The notes: a model not told the origin generated them from the sequence alone. Counted from the stretch's first letter, positions 54,366 through 63,821 are shown. The stretch: 64,000 nucleotides of DNA from CAZWBR01 sp964632305 (GCA_964632305.1 CAZWBR010000002.1:90252-154251), one strand, 5' to 3'. Numbers and translations are program-made.

Positions 54366-57300
54366 ATGAAAAACAACTTTCAAAAGTTTTACCTTACCGT
54401 TGCATTATTGATTGCAGTTACTGTGGCCGCATTAGCCCAGGTGACTTCTTCAGGAATTAATGGTAAGATTACCGGCAACGGGGAAATTTTACCCGGAGCG
54501 GCAGTAATTGCTACACATGTTCCTTCCGGAACCACTTACGGTACTGTGACCAATGCTGAAGGCCGTTTCACGATACAAGGTATGCGTTCGGGGGGACCTT
54601 ACACTGTAGAAGTCTCATTTGTAGGCTATACCAAAGCAACATTGACTGACATCACCTTATTTTTGGGCGAATCGTTTGTGTTGAATAATGATTTGAAAGA
54701 AAGCTCAACCGAGGTAGGTGAAATCACTGTGGTTGGGATTAAACCCTCAGCCTTCAGCACAGTTAAGACCGGAGCAGCCACAAACATCAGTTCAAGGGAA
54801 CTAAACACTCTGCCAACCATTAGCCGGAGTATTACCGATTTTACCCGCCTCTCCCCCCTGGCCGGCGGAAGTAACTCCTTCGGTGGCCGCGACGGAAGAT
54901 TGAATAATATCAATATCGACGGATCGAATTTCAACAACAATTTTGGTTTAAGCTCCAATAATATGCCGGGAGGTGATGCTCAACCCATTTCTTTGGATGC
55001 AATCGAAGAAGTACAGGTTAATGTTGCCCCTTTCGATGTTCGGCAAGCCAATTTTACCGGCGCCGGCATTAATGCAGTCACTAAAAGCGGAACCAATAAG
55101 TTTACAGGCTCTGCCTACACTTTCTATCGCGATGAAACATTTAACGGACGATATGTCGGAAACGACACTCTTCCTGAAGCTGCTAAAACTTCGACTAAGA
55201 TATACGGTGCCCGTGTCGGTGGACCTATCATCAAAGATAAATTGTTCTTCTTTGTCAATGCGGAAACGGAAAAAGAAACCGTTCCCGGGATGGAATGGTT
55301 TGCAACCAGAAGCGGAAGGGAAGGGATCAATGTCAGCCGTGTTAAGGCTGAGGACCTGGAAGCTTTCTCCAACTATCTCAAATCCAACTACGACTATGAA
55401 ACCGGCCCTTACGAAGACTATGGGGCTTTCGCAAAAGAGAATTATAAAATACTGGCCCGTCTGGACTGGAATATTAACCGTGACCACAAATTCAGCTTAC
55501 GCTACAATACGGTTCGTAGCACCAATGACCAACTGGTCAACGGGACCAGCGCTCCAAATCCAAGAGCCGCCTCCAACAGGGTTAGCAACAATGCCATGTC
55601 ATTTCAAAACACCAATTATGGATTTTTAAATACTGTCAGTTCCCTGTCGGCCGAACTTAAAAGCACATTTGGAAGTCAATACTCCAACCAAATAATTGGA
55701 ACCTTTACCCGAATCGAAGACACCAGGAATAGCGACAGCAATATCTTCCCCTTTATCGATATTTGGGACGGATCAGGAAATGCCTATATGAGCGCCGGGT
55801 ATGAACTTTTCACCTACAATAACAATGTTTTGAATAATGTTTATACCCTTACCGACAACTTCACTTCCTATTTGGGCAAACATACCCTCACCGCTGGTAT
55901 GTCTTTCGAATATTTATATTTTGGCAACTCATACATGCGTTACGGAACAAGCTATTACCGTTACAAAGATCTCAACTCCTTCCTCACCAACGAGGCGCCT
56001 ATTGCCTACGGCATTACCTATGGCCTCACTCCCGGTGGCGAAGACCCGGTAGCCGAACTTAATTTCGGACAATTCTCCGCTTATGTGCAGGATGAGTATA
56101 ATATTACCGACAAATTAAAACTCACCTACGGGATCCGCGTGGATGTGCCTCAATATTTCAATTCGTTAAAAGATAATCCTGCCGTTCAAAAACTCGAATT
56201 CCTGAATGGCGAAAAAATAAATCTGGGAAGCTGGCCCGACCAAAAACTACTTTGGTCGCCACGCGCCGGATTTAACTGGGATGTGAAAGGAGATAAATCG
56301 TTAAAAGTTCGCGGTGGTACCGGAATCTTCACCGGACGATTGCCATTTGTTTTCTTCACCAATCAGCCTACCAATAGTGGAATGCTGCAAAACACCGTTG
56401 AAGTGACAAAGGCTTCTGATTTGGCAAATCTTAAATTTAATCCCGATCCCAAATATCACCTGAGCAATACAACACTTTTCCCAAAAACAGCCGGAACAAA
56501 AGCTCCGGGTTCGGTTGCCGCGATCGATCATAACTTTAAAATGCCACAGGTTTGGCGAAGCAACCTGGCTGCTGATATTAAATTACCTCTCCAGATGATG
56601 CTCACCCTTGAAGGGATCTATACCAAAGACATCAATGCCATCCTCCAACGTAATGCCAACCTGGCAACGTCCGATCCAACAAAGACCTATTCAGGGCCGG
56701 ATAACCGCCCAATTTGGAATACGACAAAAGTGAACTCTTCCATGTCTGAAGCCATGGTGATGGATAATACCGACCAGGGTTACAGCTATTCTTTTTCCAG
56801 CCAGCTAACTTTCCCGTTGATTAAGAATCTTAATGGAATGATCGCTTATACCCATACCATGGCTAAAGATGTTACTGGTAATCCAGGATCTCAGGCCGCA
56901 TCTGCCTGGTCAAATAATCCTTCGGTCAGGGGGCAAAATGATTTGGATCTAAGCTATTCCCAATACCTGACTCCAAACCGGTTAGTGGGTTCAATCTCTT
57001 ATAAACTGGAATATGCTAAAAACTTTGCCAGTACTATTTCGTTATTCTATTCCGGGTATAACGACGGAAACTTCTCCTTCCGCTACTCCAACGATTTCAA
57101 TAAAGATGGGGTAAATGCCGATCTGATCTATATTCCCAAAGATGCCTCAGAAATTATTTTTGAGGATATTAAGAATAGTAATGGGACTGTTCGCCATACA
57201 GCTCAGCAACAATCGGATGCCTTCTTTGCTTATATCGATCAAGATAAATACCTGCGCGAAAACATGGGAAAATATGCCGAACGAAACGGAGCCAAATTCC

Positions 57301-57614
57301 CGTGGTATAACCGTTATGACCTGAAATTCCTGCAGGATTTCTATATTAATGTAAAAGGTCAGAAAAATACGCTTCAGTTCAGCTGCGACATCCTTAACTT
57401 GAGCAATCTGCTCAATTCCGACTGGGGGGTTCGCAAGAGTCTAACCGTAAATAACGGGGCAATTCTTAAATTTACCAAACTGAACAGCGCTAATGTACCG
57501 ATGTTTAATATGGCTGAAGTTAGCAGTAAATTACCTACGGCTACTTTCCAGAATAATTTAAGTACTTCCAGTACATGGGGAATTCAGATTGGAGTAAGAT
57601 ATATTTTTAATTAA
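54366..57614 (+). CDS. Oar-like TonB-dependent outer-membrane receptor
   Basis: A 1082-residue TonB-dependent receptor of the Oar type. Signal peptide (~1-25, ending AALAQ); a carboxypeptidase-regulatory-like beta-sandwich (~28-118: INGKITGNGEILPGAAVIAT, GTVTNAEGRFTIQGM); a plug domain (~130-240: LNTLPTISRSITDFTRLSP, GGRDGRLNNINIDGSNFNN); and a long beta-barrel ending STWGIQIGVRYIFN with the terminal aromatic. No SusD partner is adjacent, so this is not a SusCD pair. Such proteins import large or scarce nutrients or act in peptide uptake; the substrate is unknown. It is a single gene with a terminator. Confidence 0.93.
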   Translation: MKNNFQKFYLTVALLIAVTVAALAQVTSSGINGKITGNGEILPGAAVIATHVPSGTTYGTVTNAEGRFTIQGMRSGGPYTVEVSFVGYTKATLTDITLFLGESFVLNNDLKESSTEVGEITVVGIKPSAFSTVKTGAATNISSRELNTLPTISRSITDFTRLSPLAGGSNSFGGRDGRLNNINIDGSNFNNNFGLSSNNMPGGDAQPISLDAIEEVQVNVAPFDVRQANFTGAGINAVTKSGTNKFTGSAYTFYRDETFNGRYVGNDTLPEAAKTSTKIYGARVGGPIIKDKLFFFVNAETEKETVPGMEWFATRSGREGINVSRVKAEDLEAFSNYLKSNYDYETGPYEDYGAFAKENYKILARLDWNINRDHKFSLRYNTVRSTNDQLVNGTSAPNPRAASNRVSNNAMSFQNTNYGFLNTVSSLSAELKSTFGSQYSNQIIGTFTRIEDTRNSDSNIFPFIDIWDGSGNAYMSAGYELFTYNNNVLNNVYTLTDNFTSYLGKHTLTAGMSFEYLYFGNSYMRYGTSYYRYKDLNSFLTNEAPIAYGITYGLTPGGEDPVAELNFGQFSAYVQDEYNITDKLKLTYGIRVDVPQYFNSLKDNPAVQKLEFLNGEKINLGSWPDQKLLWSPRAGFNWDVKGDKSLKVRGGTGIFTGRLPFVFFTNQPTNSGMLQNTVEVTKASDLANLKFNPDPKYHLSNTTLFPKTAGTKAPGSVAAIDHNFKMPQVWRSNLAADIKLPLQMMLTLEGIYTKDINAILQRNANLATSDPTKTYSGPDNRPIWNTTKVNSSMSEAMVMDNTDQGYSYSFSSQLTFPLIKNLNGMIAYTHTMAKDVTGNPGSQAASAWSNNPSVRGQNDLDLSYSQYLTPNRLVGSISYKLEYAKNFASTISLFYSGYNDGNFSFRYSNDFNKDGVNADLIYIPKDASEIIFEDIKNSNGTVRHTAQQQSDAFFAYIDQDKYLRENMGKYAERNGAKFPWYNRYDLKFLQDFYINVKGQKNTLQFSCDILNLSNLLNSDWGVRKSLTVNNGAILKFTKLNSANVPMFNMAEVSSKLPTATFQNNLSTSSTWGIQIGVRYIFN

Positions 57615-57634
57615 AATCATTTAATTGATCCTGT

Positions 57635-57665
57635 AAAGAGGTTGCCTTACTGGTAACCTCTTTTT
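57635..57665 (+). terminator. Terminator after Oar-like receptor
   Basis: A 12-bp stem (57635-57646 with 57652-57663, outer AAAGAGGTT/AACCTCTTT) with a 5-nt loop and a T-run. Confidence 0.9.
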
Positions 57666-57680
57666 CTTTGATAATTTCCT

Positions 57681-57688
57681 TAATTTTG
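57681..57688 (+). promoter_or_regulatory. -7 element (TAATTTTG) upstream of hisS
   Basis: A perfect TAnnTTTG match, 25 bp before the start codon. Confidence 0.55.
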
Positions 57689-57713
57689 CAGTTTCTATAA
57701 AAAGCAGTTAAGT

Positions 57714-59075
57714 ATGGCACAAAAACCTTCAATACCCAAAGGCACCCGGGATTTCTCACCCGAAGAAATGGTAAAACGAAATTATATCTTCGATACCGTT
57801 AAAAGTGTGTTTAAACTTTTCGGATTTCAACCCATAGAAACCCCGGCAATGGAAAATCTTTCCACCCTGATGGGTAAATATGGCGAAGAAGGAGACAAAC
57901 TGCTTTTTAAGATCCTCAACTCAGGCGATTTTATTTCCAAAGTTTCCAACGAAGAACTTGAACAACGCAACAGCCTGAAATTAACGAATCAAATATCTGA
58001 AAAGGGATTACGATACGACCTCACCGTCCCTTTCGCCCGTTACGTTGTTCAGTACCAAAACGAAATCAACTTCCCCTTCCGCCGATACCAGATCCAACCA
58101 GTTTGGAGGGCAGACCGACCCCAGAAAGGCCGTTACCGGGAGTTTTATCAATGCGACGTCGATGTCATAGGTTCAGACTCCTTACTCAGCGAAGCGGAAC
58201 TTGTTCAGATTGTTGATCAGGTGTATCAGAAACTGGGAATTCGCGTCGTATTGAAGATTAACAATCGGAAGATTCTTGCCGGGATTGCCGAAACAATCGG
58301 TGAAGCTGACCGGATCGTCGATATTACAGTGGCCATTGACAAACTGGATAAGATAGGATTGGAAAAAGTTAACGAAGAATTAGCCGATAAAGGGGTTTCA
58401 CGAACGGCGATCGATAAATTGCAACCGATCCTGCTTTTATCGGGTAATAACGAGGAAAAACTTAACCTAATCGAAAAGGTAATCAGCGGTTCCGATACCG
58501 GGATGAAAGGAATATCGGAGATGCGGACCATTTTTGGATATATCAAAGGGATGGCGGTTCAAACAGAAGTTGAACTTGATTTAACCCTGGCACGGGGATT
58601 AAACTACTATACCGGGGCGATTTTCGAAGTTAAAGCCAAAGATGTTCAAATTGGTTCCATTACTGGTGGAGGACGTTATGACGATCTTACCGGAATATTC
58701 GGACTCCCGGGGATCTCAGGTGTCGGTATCTCCTTCGGGGCCGACCGGATTTACGATGTCATGACCCAACTCAACTTGTTCCCGGCCAGCACCGAAACCA
58801 CTACCCGGATCCTGTTCGTCAATTTTGGTGAAAAGGAAGAACTTTTTTGTTTGCCTATAGCCGCCCTACTCCGATCTAATGGTATTTCGACCGAGATCTA
58901 TCCATCGTCAGAAAAGATGAAAAAACAGATGGCCTATGCCAATCGAAAAGGAATAAAATATGTCGCGTTGGTTGGTGAAACTGAAATCGCTGAAAACGTG
59001 GTCAATCTTAAAAACATGGTCACCGGTGAACAGTTCAAGATCCCGGTAGCCGATCTGGCCAATCAGATCGATTAA
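57714..59075 (+). CDS. hisS: Histidine-tRNA ligase
   Basis: Class II aminoacyl-tRNA synthetase charging tRNA-His. The 453-residue enzyme opens PSIPKGTRDFSPEEM, has motif 2 (LRYDLTVPFARYV and FRRYQIQPVWRADRPQKGRYREFYQCD), the histidine-specific ARGLNYYTGAIFEV, motif 3 (GVGISFGADRIYDV), and a C-terminal anticodon-binding domain (TTRILFVNFG ... GIKYVALVGETEI). Length is normal. Monocistronic, with a hairpin downstream. Confidence 0.97.
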   Translation: MAQKPSIPKGTRDFSPEEMVKRNYIFDTVKSVFKLFGFQPIETPAMENLSTLMGKYGEEGDKLLFKILNSGDFISKVSNEELEQRNSLKLTNQISEKGLRYDLTVPFARYVVQYQNEINFPFRRYQIQPVWRADRPQKGRYREFYQCDVDVIGSDSLLSEAELVQIVDQVYQKLGIRVVLKINNRKILAGIAETIGEADRIVDITVAIDKLDKIGLEKVNEELADKGVSRTAIDKLQPILLLSGNNEEKLNLIEKVISGSDTGMKGISEMRTIFGYIKGMAVQTEVELDLTLARGLNYYTGAIFEVKAKDVQIGSITGGGRYDDLTGIFGLPGISGVGISFGADRIYDVMTQLNLFPASTETTTRILFVNFGEKEELFCLPIAALLRSNGISTEIYPSSEKMKKQMAYANRKGIKYVALVGETEIAENVVNLKNMVTGEQFKIPVADLANQID

Positions 59076-59082
59076 TCAAAAC

Positions 59083-59130
59083 AAGAAAGGTTGTCTCCTG
59101 GTGAACTTCACCTCGCGACAACCTTTTCTT
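59083..59130 (+). terminator. Hairpin after hisS
   Basis: The outer stem 59083-59095 pairs with 59117-59130 (AAGGTTGTC/GACAACCTT core, one bulge) and the inner stem GGTGAA/TTCACC (59100-59105 with 59107-59112). The right arm is T-rich; no further T-run follows. Confidence 0.78.
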
Positions 59131-59173
59131 AACGACAATTAACTAATTCAAAAACCCAACTAAACCAATATTT

Positions 59174-59629
59174 TTACCGAAAACTTAACGGCTTCCGTCT
59201 GAACTCATGCATAAGATAGGACCGGAATTGTCCTTCGGCAAAATATAACTTAACGACTTTTTCAGCAGGTAAAATACTTAGCAATTTTGTATTATACTCT
59301 TCGACCAACTTCCCTTCCCTAACATATAGAGCGGCAAATTCATTCGCTAATTTCCGAAAATCACTCTCACTCTTCCCAGGTGTCTTAGCATTAAAAGTCT
59401 CTTCTAACTTTCGTCTTTTTTCCATTATAACTGTTCGTTCTGCATCCAACTGATTATAAACCGGCCAGAACTTCTGAGCTTCCTGTGGCGTTAACCCAAC
59501 TTTTTCAGTAATAAAAGCGATTTTTTTCGTTTTAATAAGCTCCATTATCCCTGAATCCATCCCGGGTTGGGCAAATGTAACCGATGCAATAAACATCAGA
59601 AACACAAGTATTATTCTTGCTTTCATCAC
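59174..59629 (-). CDS. Exported helical protein, Spy/CpxP-like
   Basis: A 151-residue secreted protein: signal peptide (MMKARIILVFLMFIASVTFAQ), then a helical mature part with VGLTPQEAQKFWPVYNQLDAER, close in pattern to the LTxxQ region of Spy/CpxP periplasmic chaperones and metal sensors, and a helical second half (LVEEYNTKLLSILPAEKVVKLYFAEGQF). It is third in a leftward sigma factor / membrane protein / this gene set, with 3 bp to the gene before. A role in envelope stress sensing with that sigma factor is inference. Confidence 0.8.
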   Translation of the reverse strand: MMKARIILVFLMFIASVTFAQPGMDSGIMELIKTKKIAFITEKVGLTPQEAQKFWPVYNQLDAERTVIMEKRRKLEETFNAKTPGKSESDFRKLANEFAALYVREGKLVEEYNTKLLSILPAEKVVKLYFAEGQFRSYLMHEFRRKPLSFR

Positions 59630-59632
59630 TCG

Positions 59633-60091
59633 TTAATTACTTTCTTTAATAATCTCGTATTCAGAACAATTTATCGCCAAATATTCGGCAAGCGCTTCTG
59701 TAGATATCGACTCGGTATCATAATCATCGATATCTTCAAACGCAGAGAGAAACTGTCCTTCCGAGAAATAGGCAAAAATTGCTGAGGGCACCGTCGTTGT
59801 CGTATCAACCGATAGACTGTCTGTTTTTTGTTGTGCCATATAACCTTTACCGGGCATAAACTTAACCATCGGTACATAGACTAATAAAAAGACCAAAGCA
59901 AAACTTGCAGCTAAGCCAAGTGCAGGTTTCAGATAAAGCAGGAACCTACTCTTAGTAGGTCTTGCTTCCGCTTCCATGCGATCTTTTAACCTTGTCTGAA
60001 AAGTCTCAAAATAGTCCTCCGGGACTTTATAGGGTTGACCCTTTTTGAGATGATCAAGGCGATTTTCAATATTGTTTTCTAATTCTTTCAT
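59633..60091 (-). CDS. Probable anti-sigma factor (single-pass membrane protein)
   Basis: A 152-residue protein with one membrane helix at ~56-75 (LKPALGLAASFALVFLLVYVP). The N-terminal cytoplasmic ~50 residues (LDHLKKGQPYKVPEDYFETFQTRLKDRM) have the YxVPxxYFE element seen in many Bacteroidota proteins encoded beside ECF sigma factors. No zinc-binding HxxxCxxC is present. The C-terminal part is acidic and presumably periplasmic. Position, 48 bp after the sigma gene and 3 bp before the Spy-like gene, is the main argument for an anti-sigma role; biochemical function is inferred. Confidence 0.7.
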   Translation of the reverse strand: MKELENNIENRLDHLKKGQPYKVPEDYFETFQTRLKDRMEAEARPTKSRFLLYLKPALGLAASFALVFLLVYVPMVKFMPGKGYMAQQKTDSLSVDTTTTVPSAIFAYFSEGQFLSAFEDIDDYDTESISTEALAEYLAINCSEYEIIKESN

Positions 60092-60139
60092 TTTTGTTAT
60101 TACTCTTATAAGACATGTAAAACATCAAATGGTTTAATG

Positions 60140-60700
60140 TCAATATTCATTTTTGTTGTCCATGTACTCTTCAATTTTTTTCACTGCATGATGAAAGGAG
60201 GCTTTTAATGCCCCGACCGAAGTTTGAAGAATCTCTGAAATTTGCTCATATTTCATCTCTTCAAAATACTTCATAGTAAAAACCAGACGCTGTTTTTCAG
60301 GCAGTTGAATCACGGCCTTCTCTAATTCTTTCTGAATATCATCCCCATCGAAATATTCATCCGCTTCCAGCGACTCGACAAGATAATCAGTAATCTCTTC
60401 TGACGAAAAAACAGAACGCCTGCGCTGTTTCTGCAGGAAGCTTAGCGACTCGTTGGTGGCAATCCTGAAAAGCCAGGTAAACAACGAAGAGTCCTCCCTG
60501 AAACCGTCAATATTCTTCCAAACTTTTATAAAAACATTCTGGAGGATATCATCGGTATCATCATGGTTCATCACAATCTTTCGGATATGCCAATAGAGCC
60601 TTTCCTGGTAGGTTTGTACCAGGATATGAAATGCCATCTCCCTCTTCCCCACGGTTTTGAGATCAGCAATCAACTCTTTTTCCTTGTCCTCATTCAGCAT
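60140..60700 (-). CDS. ECF-type sigma-70 factor
   Basis: A 186-residue extracytoplasmic-function sigma factor. Region 2 (~28-95) contains the core-binding helix with DDTDDILQNVFIKVWKNIDGF and RIATNESLSFLQKQRRR; region 4 (~120-180) reads LPEKQRLVFTMKYFEEMKYEQISEILQTSVGALKASFHHAVKKI, with the HTH. Regions 1 and 3 are missing, as expected for ECF factors. It leads a three-gene leftward set with a probable membrane anti-sigma factor and a Spy-like periplasmic protein. A TATCTTTG box lies only 4 bases before its start codon. Confidence 0.93.
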   Translation of the reverse strand: MLNEDKEKELIADLKTVGKREMAFHILVQTYQERLYWHIRKIVMNHDDTDDILQNVFIKVWKNIDGFREDSSLFTWLFRIATNESLSFLQKQRRRSVFSSEEITDYLVESLEADEYFDGDDIQKELEKAVIQLPEKQRLVFTMKYFEEMKYEQISEILQTSVGALKASFHHAVKKIEEYMDNKNEY

Positions 60701-60704
60701 GTCC

Positions 60705-60712
60705 CAAAGATA
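60705..60712 (-). promoter_or_regulatory. -7 element (TATCTTTG on minus) abutting the sigma factor start
   Basis: A perfect TAnnTTTG match on the minus strand, just 4 bases before the ATG at 60700. If active, the message would be essentially leaderless, so a more distant promoter or chance match is also possible. Confidence 0.35.
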
Positions 60713-60844
60713 TCCATAATTTTAAGACCAGATCATTTGTAAATGGGGTAAATCATTTATCCGCCAAACCAGATTTTCAATGTTCAAAGATCATTAAAAT
60801 ACTGCGATAAAACCAGAACTGCTAAAAAATCCTTCCTAAAATCT

Positions 60845-60852
60845 TAACTTTG
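60845..60852 (+). promoter_or_regulatory. -7 element (TAACTTTG) upstream of ychF
   Basis: A perfect TAnnTTTG match, 28 bp before the start codon. Confidence 0.6.
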
Positions 60853-60880
60853 CATCCGAAAAACAAATTGATTATAAAAA

Positions 60881-61981
60881 ATGGCGTTACAGTGTGGAAT
60901 AGTCGGCCTTCCGAATGTTGGAAAATCGACACTTTTTAATTGTTTATCGAATGCCAAGGCACAATCGGCAAACTTTCCTTTTTGTACCATCGAACCTAAC
61001 GTAGGAATCATTACGGTTCCTGACAAACGATTGATCAAACTTGAAGAGATTGACAAACCCAAAAGGGTGGTGCCAACAACGGTCGAGATTGTCGATATTG
61101 CCGGCTTGGTCAAAGGGGCAAGCAAAGGCGAGGGTTTGGGCAACCAGTTCTTGGCTAATATACGCGAAGTCGATGCGATAATCCATGTTATACGTTGTTT
61201 CGAAAATGAGAACATCACTCATGTCGACGGTTCAATTGATCCGGTTCGCGACAAAGAGGTGATTGATATAGAGCTTCAGCTAAAGGATCTTGAAACGGTC
61301 GAAAACCGTATTGCCAAATTACAAAAACAGGCTAAAGTTGGAAACGACAAGGTGGCCCAAAAAACATTGGCTATCGCGGAACGGATGCGCGAAACCCTGC
61401 TGAGCGGAAAATCAGCCCGTACGCTTCATCTCTCTGAAGATGAAGAAGCATTAATCCACGACTTCTTCCTTCTGACCAGCAAACCTGTTCTCTATGTTTG
61501 TAATGTCGATGAAGCCTCAGCTGTCAAGGGTAATGAATTCACTGAAGCGCTTAAAAAATCTATTGCCGGCGAGAATGCTGAAGTATTAACAATTGCAGCA
61601 GCAACTGAAGCCGATATCGCCGAATTGGAAAGCTACGAGGAAAAACAACTCTTCCTTGAAGACTTAGGCCTTGATGAACCAGGCGTCAATAAATTAATTC
61701 ATTCCGCCTATAAGCTGTTAAACCTTCAGACCTATTTCACTACCGGTTCCGATGAGAGCCGCGCCTGGACCTTTGTGAAAGGGATTAAAGCACCAAAAGC
61801 CGCAGGTATTATCCACAGCGATTTCGAGAAGGGTTATATCAGGGCCGAGGTGATCAAATACGACGACTACGTGAAACTGGGCTCCGAGGCGGCCTGCCGC
61901 GAAGCCGGCAAAATTGCCATCGAAGGAAAAGAGTATGTGGTTCAGGATGGCGATATCATGCATTTCAGATTCAATGTCTAA
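60881..61981 (+). CDS. ychF: Ribosome-binding ATPase YchF
   Basis: A universally conserved Obg-family P-loop protein (OLA1/YchF) that hydrolyses ATP and binds ribosomes. The 366-residue length is standard. It has the P-loop GLPNVGKSTLFNCLSNAKA (~8-26), FCTIEPNVGII, VDIAGLVKGASKGEGLGNQFL, a helical coiled-coil insert (~125-200), and a C-terminal TGS domain (LQTYFTTGSDESRAWTF, DFEKGYIRAEVIKYDDYV). Monocistronic with a strong terminator. Confidence 0.97.
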   Translation: MALQCGIVGLPNVGKSTLFNCLSNAKAQSANFPFCTIEPNVGIITVPDKRLIKLEEIDKPKRVVPTTVEIVDIAGLVKGASKGEGLGNQFLANIREVDAIIHVIRCFENENITHVDGSIDPVRDKEVIDIELQLKDLETVENRIAKLQKQAKVGNDKVAQKTLAIAERMRETLLSGKSARTLHLSEDEEALIHDFFLLTSKPVLYVCNVDEASAVKGNEFTEALKKSIAGENAEVLTIAAATEADIAELESYEEKQLFLEDLGLDEPGVNKLIHSAYKLLNLQTYFTTGSDESRAWTFVKGIKAPKAAGIIHSDFEKGYIRAEVIKYDDYVKLGSEAACREAGKIAIEGKEYVVQDGDIMHFRFNV

Positions 61982-62003
61982 AAACTTATCCACGATGATT
62001 TTA

Positions 62004-62041
62004 AAAAAATCCGGCAACGAATCAACGTTGCCGGATTTTTT
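62004..62041. terminator. Bidirectional terminator after ychF
   Basis: A perfect 16-bp stem (62004-62019 with 62026-62041; core ATCCGGCAACG) with a 6-nt loop, A-run before and T-run after. Shared with the convergent HdeD-type gene. Confidence 0.93.
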
Positions 62042-62066
62042 ATCTCTGTAATTATAAATCAAATCG

Positions 62067-62645
62067 TCACATCTCTTCGTACTTAACATCTTCAACCACT
62101 TGCCCGTCGATGGTTTTAGGCCTTCTGCAGATCTTCCATGCAGAGAAAAGCTCCGATACACCGTAAAGCATCAGAATAATGCCGAGAACCGTCAGGATAG
62201 CTTCAGCCGTCTTAAACGGATTGGACAGCATGAACAGACCACCGCCAATCATGATAAAAGCGCTAATGAACAAAAACCAGGGCCATCCTTGCCTCGACAT
62301 TGCCGCTATCGCACCGACCAGTTGCAATCCCCCGAATATTAATAAAATGATCCCGATAATGACGATAAATATATTTACCATTGCATCGGGGATTATTACC
62401 AGTACAGCACCTATGGCTATATTGAAAAGACTCTGGGCAATCCAAAAACCCTGTAATCCGGCCGATTTCTTCCTGAATGAAAGCAGGAAAGTTAATGCCC
62501 CGCTTACCAACACGGAAATACCTACGATAATAACTACCGTCTTCATGGTCAACCCCGGGACAAACGTCAATACCCCTCCCGTTATCATGGTCAGAATCCC
62601 GCGTGAGATCAGATTTGATGCTTTAGGCGCTAAAAATATTCCCAT
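62067..62645 (-). CDS. HdeD/DUF308 family membrane protein
   Basis: A 192-residue inner-membrane protein with six helices in three hairpins, each with the family's small-residue-rich pattern (GILTMITGGVLTFVPGLTM, VVIIVGISVLVSGALTFL, FIVIIGIILLIFGGLQLV, FIMIGGGLFMLSNPFKTAEAILTVLGIILMLYG). E. coli HdeD is linked to acid resistance, but DUF308 proteins as a group lack a defined function. A short charged tail ends VEDVKYEEM. It lies between ychF and the TerC-type gene. Confidence 0.88.
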   Translation of the reverse strand: MGIFLAPKASNLISRGILTMITGGVLTFVPGLTMKTVVIIVGISVLVSGALTFLLSFRKKSAGLQGFWIAQSLFNIAIGAVLVIIPDAMVNIFIVIIGIILLIFGGLQLVGAIAAMSRQGWPWFLFISAFIMIGGGLFMLSNPFKTAEAILTVLGIILMLYGVSELFSAWKICRRPKTIDGQVVEDVKYEEM

Positions 62646-62732
62646 CTTATACTCAGTTTTCCGCTCGTATCTCAGATATTTTCCCCTAAAGGTAAAACTT
62701 ATTTTTTAGAGATGAGGCGATTATATGTTTTT

Positions 62733-63728
62733 TTACATCCCATGTTCCTTGACCTTCACCGGAGACTTCAATTTCTCGCCACTCTTAGGCTTGGTGAAAA
62801 CTGAAGCAAAAATCCCGACCGCCAAACTGCCTAAAATGAAGACCAGAGAAACCGTTGGAGGAAATTTATAATGATTAACCAGGATCATCTTCATCCCGAC
62901 AAAGATAAGGATAAACACCAGGCTATACTTGACATAGCCGAAACGGTCCATCATGTTGGCCAGGAAAAAATAGAGATTCCGCAATCCCAGGATCGCGAAG
63001 ATGTTGGAGGTAAAAACCAAAAACGGATCGGTGGTCACTGCAAAAATGGCAGGAATGGAATCCACTGCAAATAGCACATCGGTAAATTCAATCACCACCA
63101 GGGTCCCGAATAGAATAGTGGCAAAACGTTTTCCGTCTTTGTGAATAAAATACTTGTGACTCTTCTCCTCCCAATTGATCGGGATAATCTTATTGATTAA
63201 CCGTAATGCCGGATTCTTGTAATAATCCACGTTGTCGTGCCGGGCTGTCATCATCGAAAAAGCCGAATAAAGCAGGATCGCCCCAAAAACATAGGTCGAC
63301 CAATGAAACCGCTCGATAATAGCTGTCCCGGCAAAAATCATAATCCCTCTGAAGATAACCGCTCCGATAATTCCCCAAAACAAAACGCCGTGCTGATCTC
63401 GTGTCGGAATTTTAAAATAGGAAAATATCATCGCGATCACGAAAATATTGTCCAGACTTAATGATTTCTCAATTACATAACCGGTATAATATTTCAGCAA
63501 CGCCTCACCGGGAGGAATGCCATCCGGATTAATCGAGAAAAGATTCTCCTTGTAAACCCAATAAATCGCTCCTCCAAAAAGAAACGCTATAAAAATCCAG
63601 ACCATGGTCCAGAGCAGGGATTCTTTCATCGAAATCACATGATGGTCTTTATGAAAGATTCCTAAATCAATAACCAGCAAAAGCGCTATGAGCGCCAGAA
63701 AAAACACCCACAAAATAATCATATTCAA
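62733..63728 (-). CDS. TerC/Alx family membrane protein
   Basis: A 331-residue integral membrane protein of the TerC family, with about nine helices. It has the N-terminal LVIDLGIFHKDHHVISMKESLLW, the signature EKSLSLDNIFVIAMIFSYFKIP (the SLDN motif with conserved acidic residue), and FTDVLFAVDSIPAIFAVTTDPFLVFTSN. E. coli Alx and relatives export or regulate manganese; here the substrate is inferred. No riboswitch-like yybP-ykoY structure is evident in the part of the leader I can see. Confidence 0.9.
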   Translation of the reverse strand: MNMIILWVFFLALIALLLVIDLGIFHKDHHVISMKESLLWTMVWIFIAFLFGGAIYWVYKENLFSINPDGIPPGEALLKYYTGYVIEKSLSLDNIFVIAMIFSYFKIPTRDQHGVLFWGIIGAVIFRGIMIFAGTAIIERFHWSTYVFGAILLYSAFSMMTARHDNVDYYKNPALRLINKIIPINWEEKSHKYFIHKDGKRFATILFGTLVVIEFTDVLFAVDSIPAIFAVTTDPFLVFTSNIFAILGLRNLYFFLANMMDRFGYVKYSLVFILIFVGMKMILVNHYKFPPTVSLVFILGSLAVGIFASVFTKPKSGEKLKSPVKVKEHGM

Positions 63729-63821
63729 ACAATTAAAATTTAAACCTCACCTTTCACCTTCAGCTACTTAACTAACTGTCAGCCCCTTATTAACAATTAC
63801 ACTGAAAATTGGTTCAGCCCG

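Noticed and set aside
54366..57614. SusC-like receptor of a polysaccharide utilisation locus
   Set aside because: No susD or carbohydrate-active enzyme adjoins, and the sequence follows the Oar type rather than SusC.
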